Source: Kiritimatiellales bacterium (lineage in GTDB: Bacteria; Verrucomicrobiota; Kiritimatiellia; Kiritimatiellales; Tichowtungiaceae). From it: a stretch of DNA of 64,000 bases. The stretch spans positions 124,001-188,000 of the forward strand of contig JBBADV010000002.1 of assembly GCA_041656295.1 (NCBI GenBank). The letters are read 5' to 3'. The notes under the pieces are model-generated. The model saw nothing but the letters and a program-made list of their open reading frames with translations, searched no databases and was not told where the DNA came from. Both the position numbers and the translations under genes were made by a program. How positions within the stretch are numbered: the first letter of the stretch is position 1; each line of letters starts with the position of its first letter. This document shows positions 45,385-53,956 of this stretch, in pieces.

Positions 45385-46494
45385 TTATCTGTTTTTCTGG
45401 AAATCTGAAGGGCACATGCCGGTGGCTTTCTGCAGGACTTGGCTCAAGTGCGTTGTGGACAGATATCCAACGTTGATCGCAATTTCAGCGACGGTCTGAT
45501 TGCCGGCGGCGAGTTCTTCTTTAATCCTCTCCAGCCGCAGATCACGGATATGGTCGGCGACAGAATGACCAAGATAGCGGTAAAACCGGCGGTCGAGTGT
45601 CCGTCGCGCAATCATCAGGCGCTGCGCCAGTTCGCCGGCATTCAGGCGGAGGCCTCTCGGCGTTTTTAAAATCTGCAGCGCGGCAGTAACCTGAGGGTCT
45701 TCAACCATCAGAACATCACTGGATCCGCGCACCGCAATCCGCTCAGGTTTAATAATTGTTTTTTGCGGCACTTTTTTTCCCCCGCGCATCAACCGGTCGA
45801 GCAGTTTGCAGGCGGCGGTGCCGACTTCCGCCTCCGGCAGTTCAATACTGCTTAGCGTCGGAATGCAGTCGATGCACAGTTCGATGGCGTTGTTGCAGCT
45901 GAGAACTGCAATTTCGTTCGGCACGCTGCGCCCGAGTTTTTCAATCAGGTGAATAATATCTCTGCCGCCGTAGTCGGAATCAGAAAACAGCCCGAAACAG
46001 CATGGCCAGGAACGGATGATCTGCCGGTATTTTCTTTGATCGATTTCCTTCCAGGGGAACAGATTTTCTTCCAGCAGGGTGAATTCCTGCCGGTGCAGTT
46101 CATCGGTAAATCCTTGTCGGCGGTATTTGGCAAATTCGTATTCAGAATAAACCATGCCAAATGTTTTGGCACCGCAGGAGATCAGGTGCCGGGCGGCGAG
46201 TACGCCGATTTCATAATTATCAAATGTACACATCGGATAATTCGTTTCCGGCAGCGCCTGAGAAATATTGATGACCGGGCATTGCATTTTTTTGGCAGCG
46301 TTCAAGATTTCCGGGCAGTTGATTTTTAAGATGGCACCGTCAAATTTTGTGCGGGGAAATCTTCCTCGGCGTCCGAGCTCACAAGGAATCAGCGACACTT
46401 CGCACCATCCGGCGTGTTCGGCATACGTCAACACGGACGGCAGCAGGCCGGAAATTTCCAAAGGCTCCAAATATAACGCAATGTGCTTTCCCAT
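45385..46494 (-). CDS. XylR-type AraC-family transcriptional regulator
   Basis: A 369-aa regulator. The N-terminal two thirds resemble a periplasmic-binding-protein sugar sensor (FDGAILKINCPEI, CTFDNYEIGVLAARHLISCG, CFGLFSDSDYGGRDII). The C-terminal AraC domain has two helix-turn-helices: ELAQRLMIARRTLDRRFYRY and TVAEIAINVGYLSTTHLSQV, then GMCPSDF. This is the architecture of E. coli XylR, a sugar-responsive activator. It stands divergent to the SGNH/esterase genes and likely activates the pectin locus. The TGTCCAAAAAT sites at 46539 and 48648 are candidate targets. Confidence 0.92.
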   Translation of the reverse strand: MGKHIALYLEPLEISGLLPSVLTYAEHAGWCEVSLIPCELGRRGRFPRTKFDGAILKINCPEILNAAKKMQCPVINISQALPETNYPMCTFDNYEIGVLAARHLISCGAKTFGMVYSEYEFAKYRRQGFTDELHRQEFTLLEENLFPWKEIDQRKYRQIIRSWPCCFGLFSDSDYGGRDIIHLIEKLGRSVPNEIAVLSCNNAIELCIDCIPTLSSIELPEAEVGTAACKLLDRLMRGGKKVPQKTIIKPERIAVRGSSDVLMVEDPQVTAALQILKTPRGLRLNAGELAQRLMIARRTLDRRFYRYLGHSVADHIRDLRLERIKEELAAGNQTVAEIAINVGYLSTTHLSQVLQKATGMCPSDFQKNR

Positions 46495-46538
46495 GAATCA
46501 ACAATCTTCACGGAAATTTTCCTGCTGTCAAGCCGGCG

Positions 46539-46616
46539 TGTCCAAAAATAAGGAATGCGGTTGTCACTTTTTTCCCGTTGGTTTTTTTGTGCCGGTATTC
46601 ATGATCGCTGTATAAT
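46539..46616 (+). promoter_or_regulatory. Candidate regulator site and promoter for the SGNH/esterase operon
   Basis: TGTCCAAAAATA at 46539-46550, then TTGTGC (46587-46592) and TATAAT (46611-46616) spaced by 18 bp. The SGNH gene starts at 46654 with ribosome site GGAG. The spacer is shared with the divergent regulator gene. Confidence 0.45.
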
Positions 46617-46653
46617 CACCGGAAATTCCGGCGGGCGGCGTACAGGAGCGGAA

Positions 46654-47418
46654 ATGAAGTTATTGGCAATATTGGTGTTTTTTGCGACGGGCTATGCGGA
46701 AACTAATCCGCTCGAAACCGTTCGCGTTGCGATCGCGGGGAGTTCCGCCTGCGAAACGTATCATTCCGGCGCGCCGGAACTGATTTGGGGCTGGGGCGAA
46801 GTGATCGGCGATTATTTCAAGCCCGGCGCCGAAATATTGAATCATGCAAAAGGCGGACGCAGCAGCAAAAGTTTTATCGCCGAAAGGCGCTGGGAAAAAC
46901 TGCTGGCCGACGAACCGGATTATATTCTAATGACTCTCGGAGCCAACGACACTAAAGGTAAACTCGGTTATACTGATCCGCAGACAGAATTCCGCGACAA
47001 TCTCCGGCGGTTTGCGGCGGATGCCGGCGCTGCCGGCGCGCACATTATTTTCGTAACGCTGAATACATCCATGATGTTCAATGCGGATAAAACCAAAGCG
47101 GTTTTCCATAAATCCGGCAGAGCCATCCGCACCGATCGGCTGGAGCACTGTCAGGCAATCCGCGAAGTTGCGGCGGAACTGAACAAACCCTGTCTCGAAC
47201 TATGGGATAATCAGGTGCGCGAATGGGAAGAGATGGGCGAAGAAAACGCCGCTGCGCTGTATCGCATCAACGATCAGGGGAAAATTGATCCCAGCCATAC
47301 AAATAAAGCCGGCGCCGAACGGATTGCGCGAATCATCATGCGCGAACTGGCAGCAAGCATATCGCCGCTGGCGGCTTATGTTGATTCTGTAAAAATTGAA
47401 GCGTGTGGAAAAAATTAA
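46654..47418 (+). CDS. Secreted SGNH hydrolase, rhamnogalacturonan acetylesterase-like
   Basis: A 254-aa exported esterase-like protein. The signal peptide is MKLLAILVFFATGYAET. SGNH blocks are VAIAGSSACETY (block I with GSS in place of the usual GDS), HAKGGRSSKSF, LMTLGANDTKG and DPSHTNKAG. It resembles rhamnogalacturonan acetylesterases, which deacetylate pectin side regions. The loss of the block I Asp is a mild oddity; the nucleophile Ser remains. A good ribosome site sets the start. The esterase at 47429 follows after 10 bp. Confidence 0.87.
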   Translation: MKLLAILVFFATGYAETNPLETVRVAIAGSSACETYHSGAPELIWGWGEVIGDYFKPGAEILNHAKGGRSSKSFIAERRWEKLLADEPDYILMTLGANDTKGKLGYTDPQTEFRDNLRRFAADAGAAGAHIIFVTLNTSMMFNADKTKAVFHKSGRAIRTDRLEHCQAIREVAAELNKPCLELWDNQVREWEEMGEENAAALYRINDQGKIDPSHTNKAGAERIARIIMRELAASISPLAAYVDSVKIEACGKN

Positions 47419-47428
47419 TGGAGTGGAA

Positions 47429-48640
47429 ATGAAAAGATTAATTGCAGCAGTTTGCGGGATTGCATCGATGTCCGCCGGAGCGGATTTCTCACAAATGAAC
47501 GAACAGGTTCTGGCGCTCGGTTCGCTGACGAATGCGCCGGCAGTACAGGATGCCGGAGATTCTGACGGCATCATGAAAACCGTGTTTTTTGATTCGGTGC
47601 AATATAAAGGAAAACCGGCGAAAGTGTTCGCATGGATCGGCGTGCCGGAAACGTCCGGCGGTAAAAAAATCCCCGGCATTGTTCTTGTGCACGGCGGCGG
47701 CGGAACCGCATTCAAAGAGTGGGTCGATCTGTGGAACAAAAAAGGATTCGCCGCAATTTCCATTGCTACCGGCGGACAGACCGACGAGTGGACGGGCAAC
47801 TACAGCGCCACAGCGCGGAATAAAATCTGGGTGCGGCACGAATGGGCGGGCGCGCCGCAGGGCAGTACATATGGCGACACCAAAGAGCCGCTGGAAGATC
47901 AGTGGATGTATCACGCCGTCGCCGGAACGGTGCTGGCAAACTCGCTGCTGCGTTCACTTCCGGAAGTTGACGAAAGCAGGATCGGCGTGATAGGAATTTC
48001 GTGGGGCGGAATCATCACCAGCACCGTGATGGGCATTGATCCGCGTTTTGCATTCGCCATCCCGGTTTACGGCTGCGGGCATCTGGCGGACAGCGAAAAT
48101 AAATATGGCGACGCGCTGCGCGATAATGAAATTTATAAAAATGTCTGGGACCCGATGATCCGGATGAGCCGTGCGATAATGCCGACGCTCTGGCTGTCGT
48201 GGCCGGAGGATTTTGCATTTTCGCCGATCAGTCAGGCAAAAAATTATCACGCGATGCCCGGCGCCTACATGGTTTCGCTGATTCCCCGCATGGGACACAG
48301 TCATGAGAAGGGCTGGAATCCGCCGGACAGTTATGCCTTTGCCGAAAGCATTGTGAACACCGGCCGGCCGTGGGGCGGCATGGTCCGGGTTGAAAAAGCC
48401 GGTGCGGATGTCGCTGTAGAATTCAGGACGGACATCGCACCGGAAAAAGCAGTACTGGTTTCGACAACCGGCGCCGGTTTTACCGGAAACCGCACCTGGA
48501 TCGAAACGCCGGCGGCATTCCGGCAGAACGACGGAACATGGATTGCTTCCGCAATCCTGCCGGAAAATACAACGGCATGGTTTCTCAATCTGACCTGCAG
48601 CGGATTGACGCTGAGCTCGGAATTTCAGACGGTGGAATAA
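47429..48640 (+). CDS. Secreted alpha/beta-hydrolase, acetyl xylan esterase-like (second copy)
   Basis: A 403-aa exported paralogue of the protein at 29832-31028, similar throughout. The signal peptide is MKRLIAAVCGIASMSAGA, with GSLTNAPAVQDAG near the N-terminus. The oxyanion loop is GIVLVHGGGGTAFKEW, the Ser elbow is IGISWGGI, and the candidate His is in RMGHSHEKGW. It is shared in operon with the SGNH esterase just upstream, so both are probably secreted deacetylases for the same polymer. Start chosen at 47429 (ggagtgg upstream). Confidence 0.87.
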   Translation: MKRLIAAVCGIASMSAGADFSQMNEQVLALGSLTNAPAVQDAGDSDGIMKTVFFDSVQYKGKPAKVFAWIGVPETSGGKKIPGIVLVHGGGGTAFKEWVDLWNKKGFAAISIATGGQTDEWTGNYSATARNKIWVRHEWAGAPQGSTYGDTKEPLEDQWMYHAVAGTVLANSLLRSLPEVDESRIGVIGISWGGIITSTVMGIDPRFAFAIPVYGCGHLADSENKYGDALRDNEIYKNVWDPMIRMSRAIMPTLWLSWPEDFAFSPISQAKNYHAMPGAYMVSLIPRMGHSHEKGWNPPDSYAFAESIVNTGRPWGGMVRVEKAGADVAVEFRTDIAPEKAVLVSTTGAGFTGNRTWIETPAAFRQNDGTWIASAILPENTTAWFLNLTCSGLTLSSEFQTVE

Positions 48641-48647
48641 AAAGAAC

Positions 48648-48667
48648 TGTCCAAAAATCAGTATAAT
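48648..48667 (+). promoter_or_regulatory. Candidate activator site and -10 box before the LamG/toroid gene
   Basis: TGTCCAAAAAT (48648-48658) sits where a -35 box would be, with TATAAT at 48662-48667 and no good -35 hexamer. This is the layout expected for an activator-dependent promoter. Confidence 0.45.
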
Positions 48668-48741
48668 TTCTGGCGGGTTTTTTTTATTGGCACTGGCTTG
48701 CCGGAGTTCATAATTAAAACACAATTAACGGAGTAATGTGT

Positions 48742-50913
48742 ATGAAGAACACGAACTGTAAAGAAAATATGCTATTGGTGATGATTACAGGCATACTGTG
48801 CTGCAGTGCGGCTCAGGCGCTGGGCATTGAAATCGGTGCGCAATCCGCGGCGCCGCCGGTTGCGCCGGATAAAATTTTCCCGCCAACGCTTTCCTTCTAT
48901 GCGTCGTTCGATAACGGACTGGATGCCGAATTTTCGCGCTCGGAAGGCGGCGCCGGCGGTTTGACGGTGAGCACCGTTTCCGGCGGAGTCAGCAACGGCG
49001 CCGTATCGATTACAAAAATCGGCGGACATCTCAACTTCCGCGGCGATCACAATGTGAACACTGAAAACGGAACGGTGACGTTTTACTGCAAAGGCCCGGC
49101 GATGGCCGGCGCGCAGGGCGATGCGTGGCTGTGGCAGGTGCGCACAACGCAGAATTATTATATCGGCGTGAAGCGGACTTCTTCCGGCCTTTCACTGGGT
49201 CTCACGCGTTACACTTATCCGCGCTACACCGACCTGTCGAGCGTGGACTGGACGCAGGGTTCGTTCAATGCCGATACATGGTACCGCATTACCGCGTCGT
49301 GGGACGCGCAGTTGCAGAAGGGCTGGCTGAGCGTGGACGGCCAGCAGGTGGAAGGCACGTTTGAAATGCCGGTGCATCCCGGCGCGGCGCTGGTCTTTTA
49401 TGTCGGCGGCAGCGCGGCGGGCCGGCAGGTGAGCGGCGGACTGCTGGAGCAGGGCAACAGTTTCGACGAGCTGGCAATTTACGACCGCAGTTTAAGAAAC
49501 CTGGACGACGATAACGGACTTTCCGGAGACGACGCGGCCTTTATCCGCCGCGTGGAAACCGGCGTTCGCAACAGTCTGCGCACGCTGGCCGGATTGCAGA
49601 ATCTCGGCGGCTGGCAGCGGGTTTACACCTGGCCGGCAAAACTCGGCGCAACATCGCAGGGACGCGACCGGGTGACTCCCCATGACGAAATCAGTCTGGA
49701 CAAAATGGAAGGAACGTCGCGCATCGCCGGACATTTTCTCTATGCGTATGAAGTGCTGCGCGATCCGGTCTATCTTGAAGTGGCGATAAAAACCGGCGAA
49801 ATGCTGCTGGCCGCTCAACACCCGGCAGGCTACTGGTATAATAACTACCGGGTTACGATCACCGGGCCTGAACCGCTTCCTGGTGCTTCCGTGCTGCTGC
49901 AGGACGGCGTTCAGAGCGATCAGCTCGGCTTTTTAATGGCGCTTGCTAAGGTCACCGGCGATGTGCGCTATAAAAACGCGGCCATCGAGTGCGGCGAATT
50001 TTATATTGATTATCAGAATCCCGACGGCAGCTGGTCGCATCATGTGGATTTGAACCGCGGCATCGGCGTCACCGCGCGCGGCGAACCGCAGGGCGGGGAA
50101 ATTAACGACTACGCCATCAACTACGCGATGGATACGATGATTTCGCTGTGGCACTTCTCCCAAGAAGCGCGGTTTATGGAATCCGTCAAACGCGCCGGCG
50201 ACTGGATGGTTGCGGCGCTGATTGAAAACGACAACGTCTGCGGCTGGGCGCTGCAATACAATAATCAGAAACAACCGGTGTGGGCGCGCAAATTCGAGCC
50301 GCCGGCGCTTTCATTCGATGCCATTCCGGTTGCCGCCAAAGCGCTGATTGAAGCCTACCGGCTTTCCGGCGACGACCGTTATCTTGAACCGATTCGCAAA
50401 ACCTCCGCGTGGCTCAAGCAGACATTTCCGGGCGGACAGATGCATTACTATTACGATATCGCCACCGGCCGTCCGGTGGCCGCCTGGGAAAACCAGATTT
50501 ATTTCCTCGACGATCCTGAACAGCTGGCACTCGCAAAATCATTCCCGATGAGCACAATTATTACCGATCTGCACGTCTGTCCCGATCTGGATGGAATGCT
50601 CGCCAAAGCGGATTCTGCCGGCGCAGACAACAGTTCGTCGATCACAACCGGCAGCCTGAAAACGCTGGCGATCGACTCACTGGACAAGCAGAACGAAGAG
50701 GGCGTCTGGCTCCAGGAAAATATCGGCGGCGGAACCTATACGCTCGGGCTCGGCTTTCCCGGATACCGCACGCGGCTGACACGGTATATGCTTTACATTG
50801 AGCGCATCGATCCGCGCATTCCGCAGGAATACCGCCTGCTCGGCGGCGACGGCGACCTGCTGCGGATGGCATCGCCGGCAAGCTGGTATGCGGTGGACTG
50901 GCCGGCGGATTAA
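48742..50913 (+). CDS. Secreted LamG plus alpha/alpha-toroid protein, predicted pectin-active
   Basis: A 723-aa exported protein. The signal peptide is followed by a LamG/concanavalin-like domain (about 45-250: LSFYASFDNGLDAEF, GTVTFYCKGPAM, FDELAIYDRSLRNLDD). The C-terminal region (about 265-720) has hydrophobic helix pairs typical of an (alpha/alpha)6 toroid (SRIAGHFLYAYEVLRDPVYL, DQLGFLMALAKVTGDVRY, NYAMDTMISLWHFSQ). YQNPDGSWSHHVDL and QPVWARKFEPPALSFDAIP recall pectic acid lyase-like enzymes. Activity is inferred, not shown. ATG at 48742 fits GGAG eight bases upstream better than the ATG at 48736. Confidence 0.72.
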   Translation: MKNTNCKENMLLVMITGILCCSAAQALGIEIGAQSAAPPVAPDKIFPPTLSFYASFDNGLDAEFSRSEGGAGGLTVSTVSGGVSNGAVSITKIGGHLNFRGDHNVNTENGTVTFYCKGPAMAGAQGDAWLWQVRTTQNYYIGVKRTSSGLSLGLTRYTYPRYTDLSSVDWTQGSFNADTWYRITASWDAQLQKGWLSVDGQQVEGTFEMPVHPGAALVFYVGGSAAGRQVSGGLLEQGNSFDELAIYDRSLRNLDDDNGLSGDDAAFIRRVETGVRNSLRTLAGLQNLGGWQRVYTWPAKLGATSQGRDRVTPHDEISLDKMEGTSRIAGHFLYAYEVLRDPVYLEVAIKTGEMLLAAQHPAGYWYNNYRVTITGPEPLPGASVLLQDGVQSDQLGFLMALAKVTGDVRYKNAAIECGEFYIDYQNPDGSWSHHVDLNRGIGVTARGEPQGGEINDYAINYAMDTMISLWHFSQEARFMESVKRAGDWMVAALIENDNVCGWALQYNNQKQPVWARKFEPPALSFDAIPVAAKALIEAYRLSGDDRYLEPIRKTSAWLKQTFPGGQMHYYYDIATGRPVAAWENQIYFLDDPEQLALAKSFPMSTIITDLHVCPDLDGMLAKADSAGADNSSSITTGSLKTLAIDSLDKQNEEGVWLQENIGGGTYTLGLGFPGYRTRLTRYMLYIERIDPRIPQEYRLLGGDGDLLRMASPASWYAVDWPAD

Positions 50914-50949
50914 TGGACGATTGATTATTGGAAAATTTTGAGAGAAACG

Positions 50950-51816
50950 ATGAAAAAAACTGTAACAGGACTGGCGGCGGGAATGCTCCTTGTTGCGGGC
51001 TTATCCGCGGACACTTGGTTTATTGGAACGGCTTTTAATTCCGGCGCCTGGAGCAACGGCGATCCGTCCGATACGAATATGGGATGGGTTACCAACGACG
51101 TCGCCTCACAGGGACAAAGCACCGTCGACTGGGTGATTACTCATACCGCCGGAACTGTTTCCCGCGGCCAGACGCTGACATTTGACGGCGGTGTTAAATG
51201 GGTTCTTGACGGCGGCTCGCTTGAGGCGCGGGGCACGGGCAATATAAACATCGGGAGTACAACAACGACCGGCGACATCGTGCTGAGCAACGGAACAGTT
51301 TCCGCCGCCGGCGCTCTCCAGGTCAGAATGAATTCCTTTCTCCGGCAGAGCGGCGGCGCCGTAACGGCCGCTTCAGCCCGGGTTGAGTATGGAGGACAAC
51401 TGGAAATTTCCGGCGGAACGGGCGCAATCGCCGGAACCCTGACGTTTGCCAATCCCGGCTCGCAGGCGGTATTTTCCGGCGGATACTGGGCGGCGGGAGA
51501 TCTCAATTTCGGCGGCACATTGGGATCGGCCGCCGGAATTACTTTTGCTGACGGGGACGGATCTCTTACAGTGGATGCAGTAACAATCAGCGCCGGATAC
51601 ATTAATTTTGTTTCCGGTTCCGGAGGAAGCCTGACGATTACCGGATATTCCGGCGCGGCGGATTTTGAAGCATTATGGAATGCCAACAGGATTAAAGTTG
51701 ACGGACAGGGCGCGGCGAACGGCATCAGCTTTGCCTCGTCGGGCCTGCGGGTTGCCGGTGATGCACAGAACACGCTGACGGCGGCTCCTGTGCTCAAACT
51801 TTTTATTATTCATTAA
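50950..51816 (+). CDS. Secreted beta-solenoid protein, tandem family member 1
   Basis: 288 aa. The signal peptide is MKKTVTGLAAGMLLVAGLSA. The body has short Gly/Thr/Ser-rich strand repeats of autotransporter-passenger type (THTAGTVSRGQTLTFDGG, SFLRQSGGAVTAASARV, LEISGGTGAIAGTLTF, SGYINFVSGSGGSLTI in variants). It ends with the shared FEALWNANRIKVDGQ block. After QNTLT, where members 2 and 3 carry the PEP-CTERM anchor, it ends APVLKLFIIH, so the anchor has been lost or replaced. The family function is unknown; polymer binding or a surface sheath is plausible. Confidence 0.75.
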   Translation: MKKTVTGLAAGMLLVAGLSADTWFIGTAFNSGAWSNGDPSDTNMGWVTNDVASQGQSTVDWVITHTAGTVSRGQTLTFDGGVKWVLDGGSLEARGTGNINIGSTTTTGDIVLSNGTVSAAGALQVRMNSFLRQSGGAVTAASARVEYGGQLEISGGTGAIAGTLTFANPGSQAVFSGGYWAAGDLNFGGTLGSAAGITFADGDGSLTVDAVTISAGYINFVSGSGGSLTITGYSGAADFEALWNANRIKVDGQGAANGISFASSGLRVAGDAQNTLTAAPVLKLFIIH

Positions 51817-51885
51817 GTCGATTTCGGGAAGTTTTCCGGCGAGGCGCCGGAAAAAAGAGAACAGTACAAAGGAAAGGAGTACAGA

Positions 51886-52818
51886 ATGAAGAAAGGTATA
51901 GCAGGCTTAGCGGCCGGGTTGTGTTTTGTGATGGGGTCGTTTGCTGATGTATATTTCGATGGCAGTGGTGCGATTACCACGGCAAGTAACTGGACAAATG
52001 ACATGGGCGAGACAGGATATTTTCCGACCAATGGTGTTCAGGGATGGGTTACCGAGGGAACTGGTACCATAAGTGGAGAGACTCCTTTTATCGGCTGGAC
52101 GGTCACCCAAACCGGCGGAACGGTTTCGCGAGCAGGAGCGGTTGCGTTTAATGGCGGTGCTTTGTGGAAGATCCAGGGCGGTGTGATTACAAGCGCGCAG
52201 CATGTTACAGTCGGAAGAACGAATGATGCCGTTGCCAAATTGATTGTTTCCGGTGATGCCCTTGTAACGGCTTCTACCAACCTCCAGATAAGATTCAATT
52301 CTACATTACAGCAAACCGGCGGAAAGCTTGCCTTTGATCGTAACGCGGAATTTAATTATGGCGGCATTGCGGATATTTCAGGCGGGACGGGAACGTTCGG
52401 CGGCACTCTTAATTTTACATATAATGATGCGGTCTTAAAACTTTCCGGCGACGCTGCATGGACATTCGATGGCAACTTGAATATTGGTGGATCAGTTGCC
52501 TCCGGTCATGCTGTAGTTCAGTTCGATTCAGGCGCTGGATCGCTGACCGTCAGCAATATTACCGGTTCCGGTAACGGGTACATTAATTTTGCTTCCGGTT
52601 CCGAAGGTACCCTTACCGTTACCAGTTATGATGCATCAAATTTTGAAACGTTGTGGAACAGCGGAAAAATTAAAATTGATAATGGCGCCGGTACCGGAAA
52701 TTTCGACTCATTGTTTGATGTTACCGGAAATACGTTAACCATGATTCCTGAACCGGCGACGCTCTCACTATTCCTGATTTCCGGGCTGGCGCTGATAGTC
52801 TGTCGCCGCTGCCGGTAA
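51886..52818 (+). CDS. Secreted beta-solenoid protein with PEP-CTERM anchor, tandem family member 2
   Basis: 310 aa. Signal peptide MKKGIAGLAAGLCFVMGSFA, solenoid repeats (TQTGGTVSRAGAVAFNGG, TLQQTGGKLAFDRNAEFN, ISGGTGTFGGTLNF), the shared NFETLWNSGKIKIDNGAG block and VTGNTLTM. A sorting signal follows: IPEPATLSLFLISGLALIV plus CRRCR. The leader (gagaacagtacaaa, ggagtacagaatg) is nearly the same as that of member 3, including a ccggcgaggcgccgg-type stem upstream. It is expected to be sorted by an exosortase encoded elsewhere. Confidence 0.82.
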   Translation: MKKGIAGLAAGLCFVMGSFADVYFDGSGAITTASNWTNDMGETGYFPTNGVQGWVTEGTGTISGETPFIGWTVTQTGGTVSRAGAVAFNGGALWKIQGGVITSAQHVTVGRTNDAVAKLIVSGDALVTASTNLQIRFNSTLQQTGGKLAFDRNAEFNYGGIADISGGTGTFGGTLNFTYNDAVLKLSGDAAWTFDGNLNIGGSVASGHAVVQFDSGAGSLTVSNITGSGNGYINFASGSEGTLTVTSYDASNFETLWNSGKIKIDNGAGTGNFDSLFDVTGNTLTMIPEPATLSLFLISGLALIVCRRCR

Positions 52819-52884
52819 ATCTGTAATTTATTCCGGTGAGGTGCCGGAAAAAAAGAGAACAGTACAAACAGAAGGGAGTACAGA

Positions 52885-53796
52885 ATGAAGAAGATGATGA
52901 CGGGATTCATCGCGGGAGCGCTGCTCGCCGCAGGAGCATCAGCTCAAACATATACATATTATACCGGGAGCACCGCATCCGCCGGTCTCGGAAATGCAGA
53001 GAACTGGAGCGACGGACTGCCGACAGGTGCAGGCGTTGTCGGCATGATTACAAACAATGTATCAATGCCGCTGGGAGGGACATCTTTTGCCGGCTGGACA
53101 GCGGTTCAAACCGCCGGAACGATCTCGCGCGGCGGTGTGATCACATTTGATCAAGGAGTTCATTGGACGCTGCAGGGCGGCACGGTTACGAGCGGGCAGC
53201 ATGTTGCCATTGGAAGTACTACTACCGCAGGAACAATGGTGATGAACGGCGGCGCTTTGGTGGCAAATACAAATTTCCTGGTAAGGAGCGGATCTTCTTT
53301 TTCGCAAAGTGGCGGAACGCTTACATTCGCCGGAGCGGCTGAGATCGGCGCCAATGGCGGCGGTACGGCGAATATTTCCGGCGGGACAGGATCATTCGGC
53401 TCCATCTCAGTTACAGGCGGATTAATCGCATTTTCCGGCGGGTCGTGGACGACGACAGGAAATTTGCATTTTGGTGGATCAACCACGGGCGCAGGGATCC
53501 GGTTTGATCTTGGAGATGGTTCCCTTACCGTTGACACGGTCTCATTCAACGCCGGATATATTGACTTTGTCACCGGCTCTGACGGAACTCTTACAGTGAG
53601 CAGTTTTACAGACGCTTCCAACTTTGAAGCATTGTGGAATACCGGACGGATCAGACGCGACGGCGCGAATACCGGAACGTTTGCTGACAACTTTACTGTC
53701 ACCGGAGACACATTGTCGGTAATTCCTGAACCGGCGGCGCTTACGATGTTCCTGGTTTCCGGGCTGGCGCTGATAGTCTATCGCCGCATGCGGTAA
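52885..53796 (+). CDS. Secreted beta-solenoid protein with PEP-CTERM anchor, tandem family member 3
   Basis: 303 aa. Signal peptide MKKMMTGFIAGALLAAGASA. ENWSDGLPTGAG near the N-terminus, solenoid strands (VQTAGTISRGGVITFDQG, SSFSQSGGTLTFAGAAEI, ISGGTGSFGSISV), NFEALWNTGRIRRDGANTG, FTVTGDTLSV, then IPEPAALTMFLVSGLALIV and YRRMR. It is closest to member 2 in leader and anchor, so those two are the younger duplicates. A CCGCCGGA/TCCGGCGG stem follows the stop (53811-53831). Confidence 0.82.
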   Translation: MKKMMTGFIAGALLAAGASAQTYTYYTGSTASAGLGNAENWSDGLPTGAGVVGMITNNVSMPLGGTSFAGWTAVQTAGTISRGGVITFDQGVHWTLQGGTVTSGQHVAIGSTTTAGTMVMNGGALVANTNFLVRSGSSFSQSGGTLTFAGAAEIGANGGGTANISGGTGSFGSISVTGGLIAFSGGSWTTTGNLHFGGSTTGAGIRFDLGDGSLTVDTVSFNAGYIDFVTGSDGTLTVSSFTDASNFEALWNTGRIRRDGANTGTFADNFTVTGDTLSVIPEPAALTMFLVSGLALIVYRRMR

Positions 53797-53837
53797 TCCG
53801 TAAAACTGCGCCGCCGGAATTTCTCCGGCGGTGCTTT

Positions 53838-53928
53838 GGAGTGCGCAATCTTGATTGCGCTTTGTGCGGAGCAGGCTCCGCACGCCGCAGCTCGCTACGG
53901 CTAAAGCGGCGGCAAGCCGCCGCACTCC
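53838..53928. repeat. Nested palindromic repeat (ggagtgcg ... cgcactcc)
   Basis: The outer arms GGAGTGCG (53838-53845) and CGCACTCC (53921-53928) enclose hairpins GCGCAATC/GATTGCGC, GTGCGGAGC/GCTCCGCAC (53864-53883) and GCGGCGGC/GCCGCCGC (53906-53923). It lies between family members 3 and 4. The multi-hairpin-in-a-stem design resembles the element at 12661-12709. Confidence 0.75.
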
Positions 53929-53956
53929 ATATTTTTATCAACCTACAGGAGAAAAA

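Noticed and set aside
51141..51797. 218-codon minus-strand frame opposite solenoid member 1, Pro/Val-rich
   Set aside because: Low complexity of the solenoid gene creates open frames on the other strand; similar shadows occur opposite members 2 to 5.
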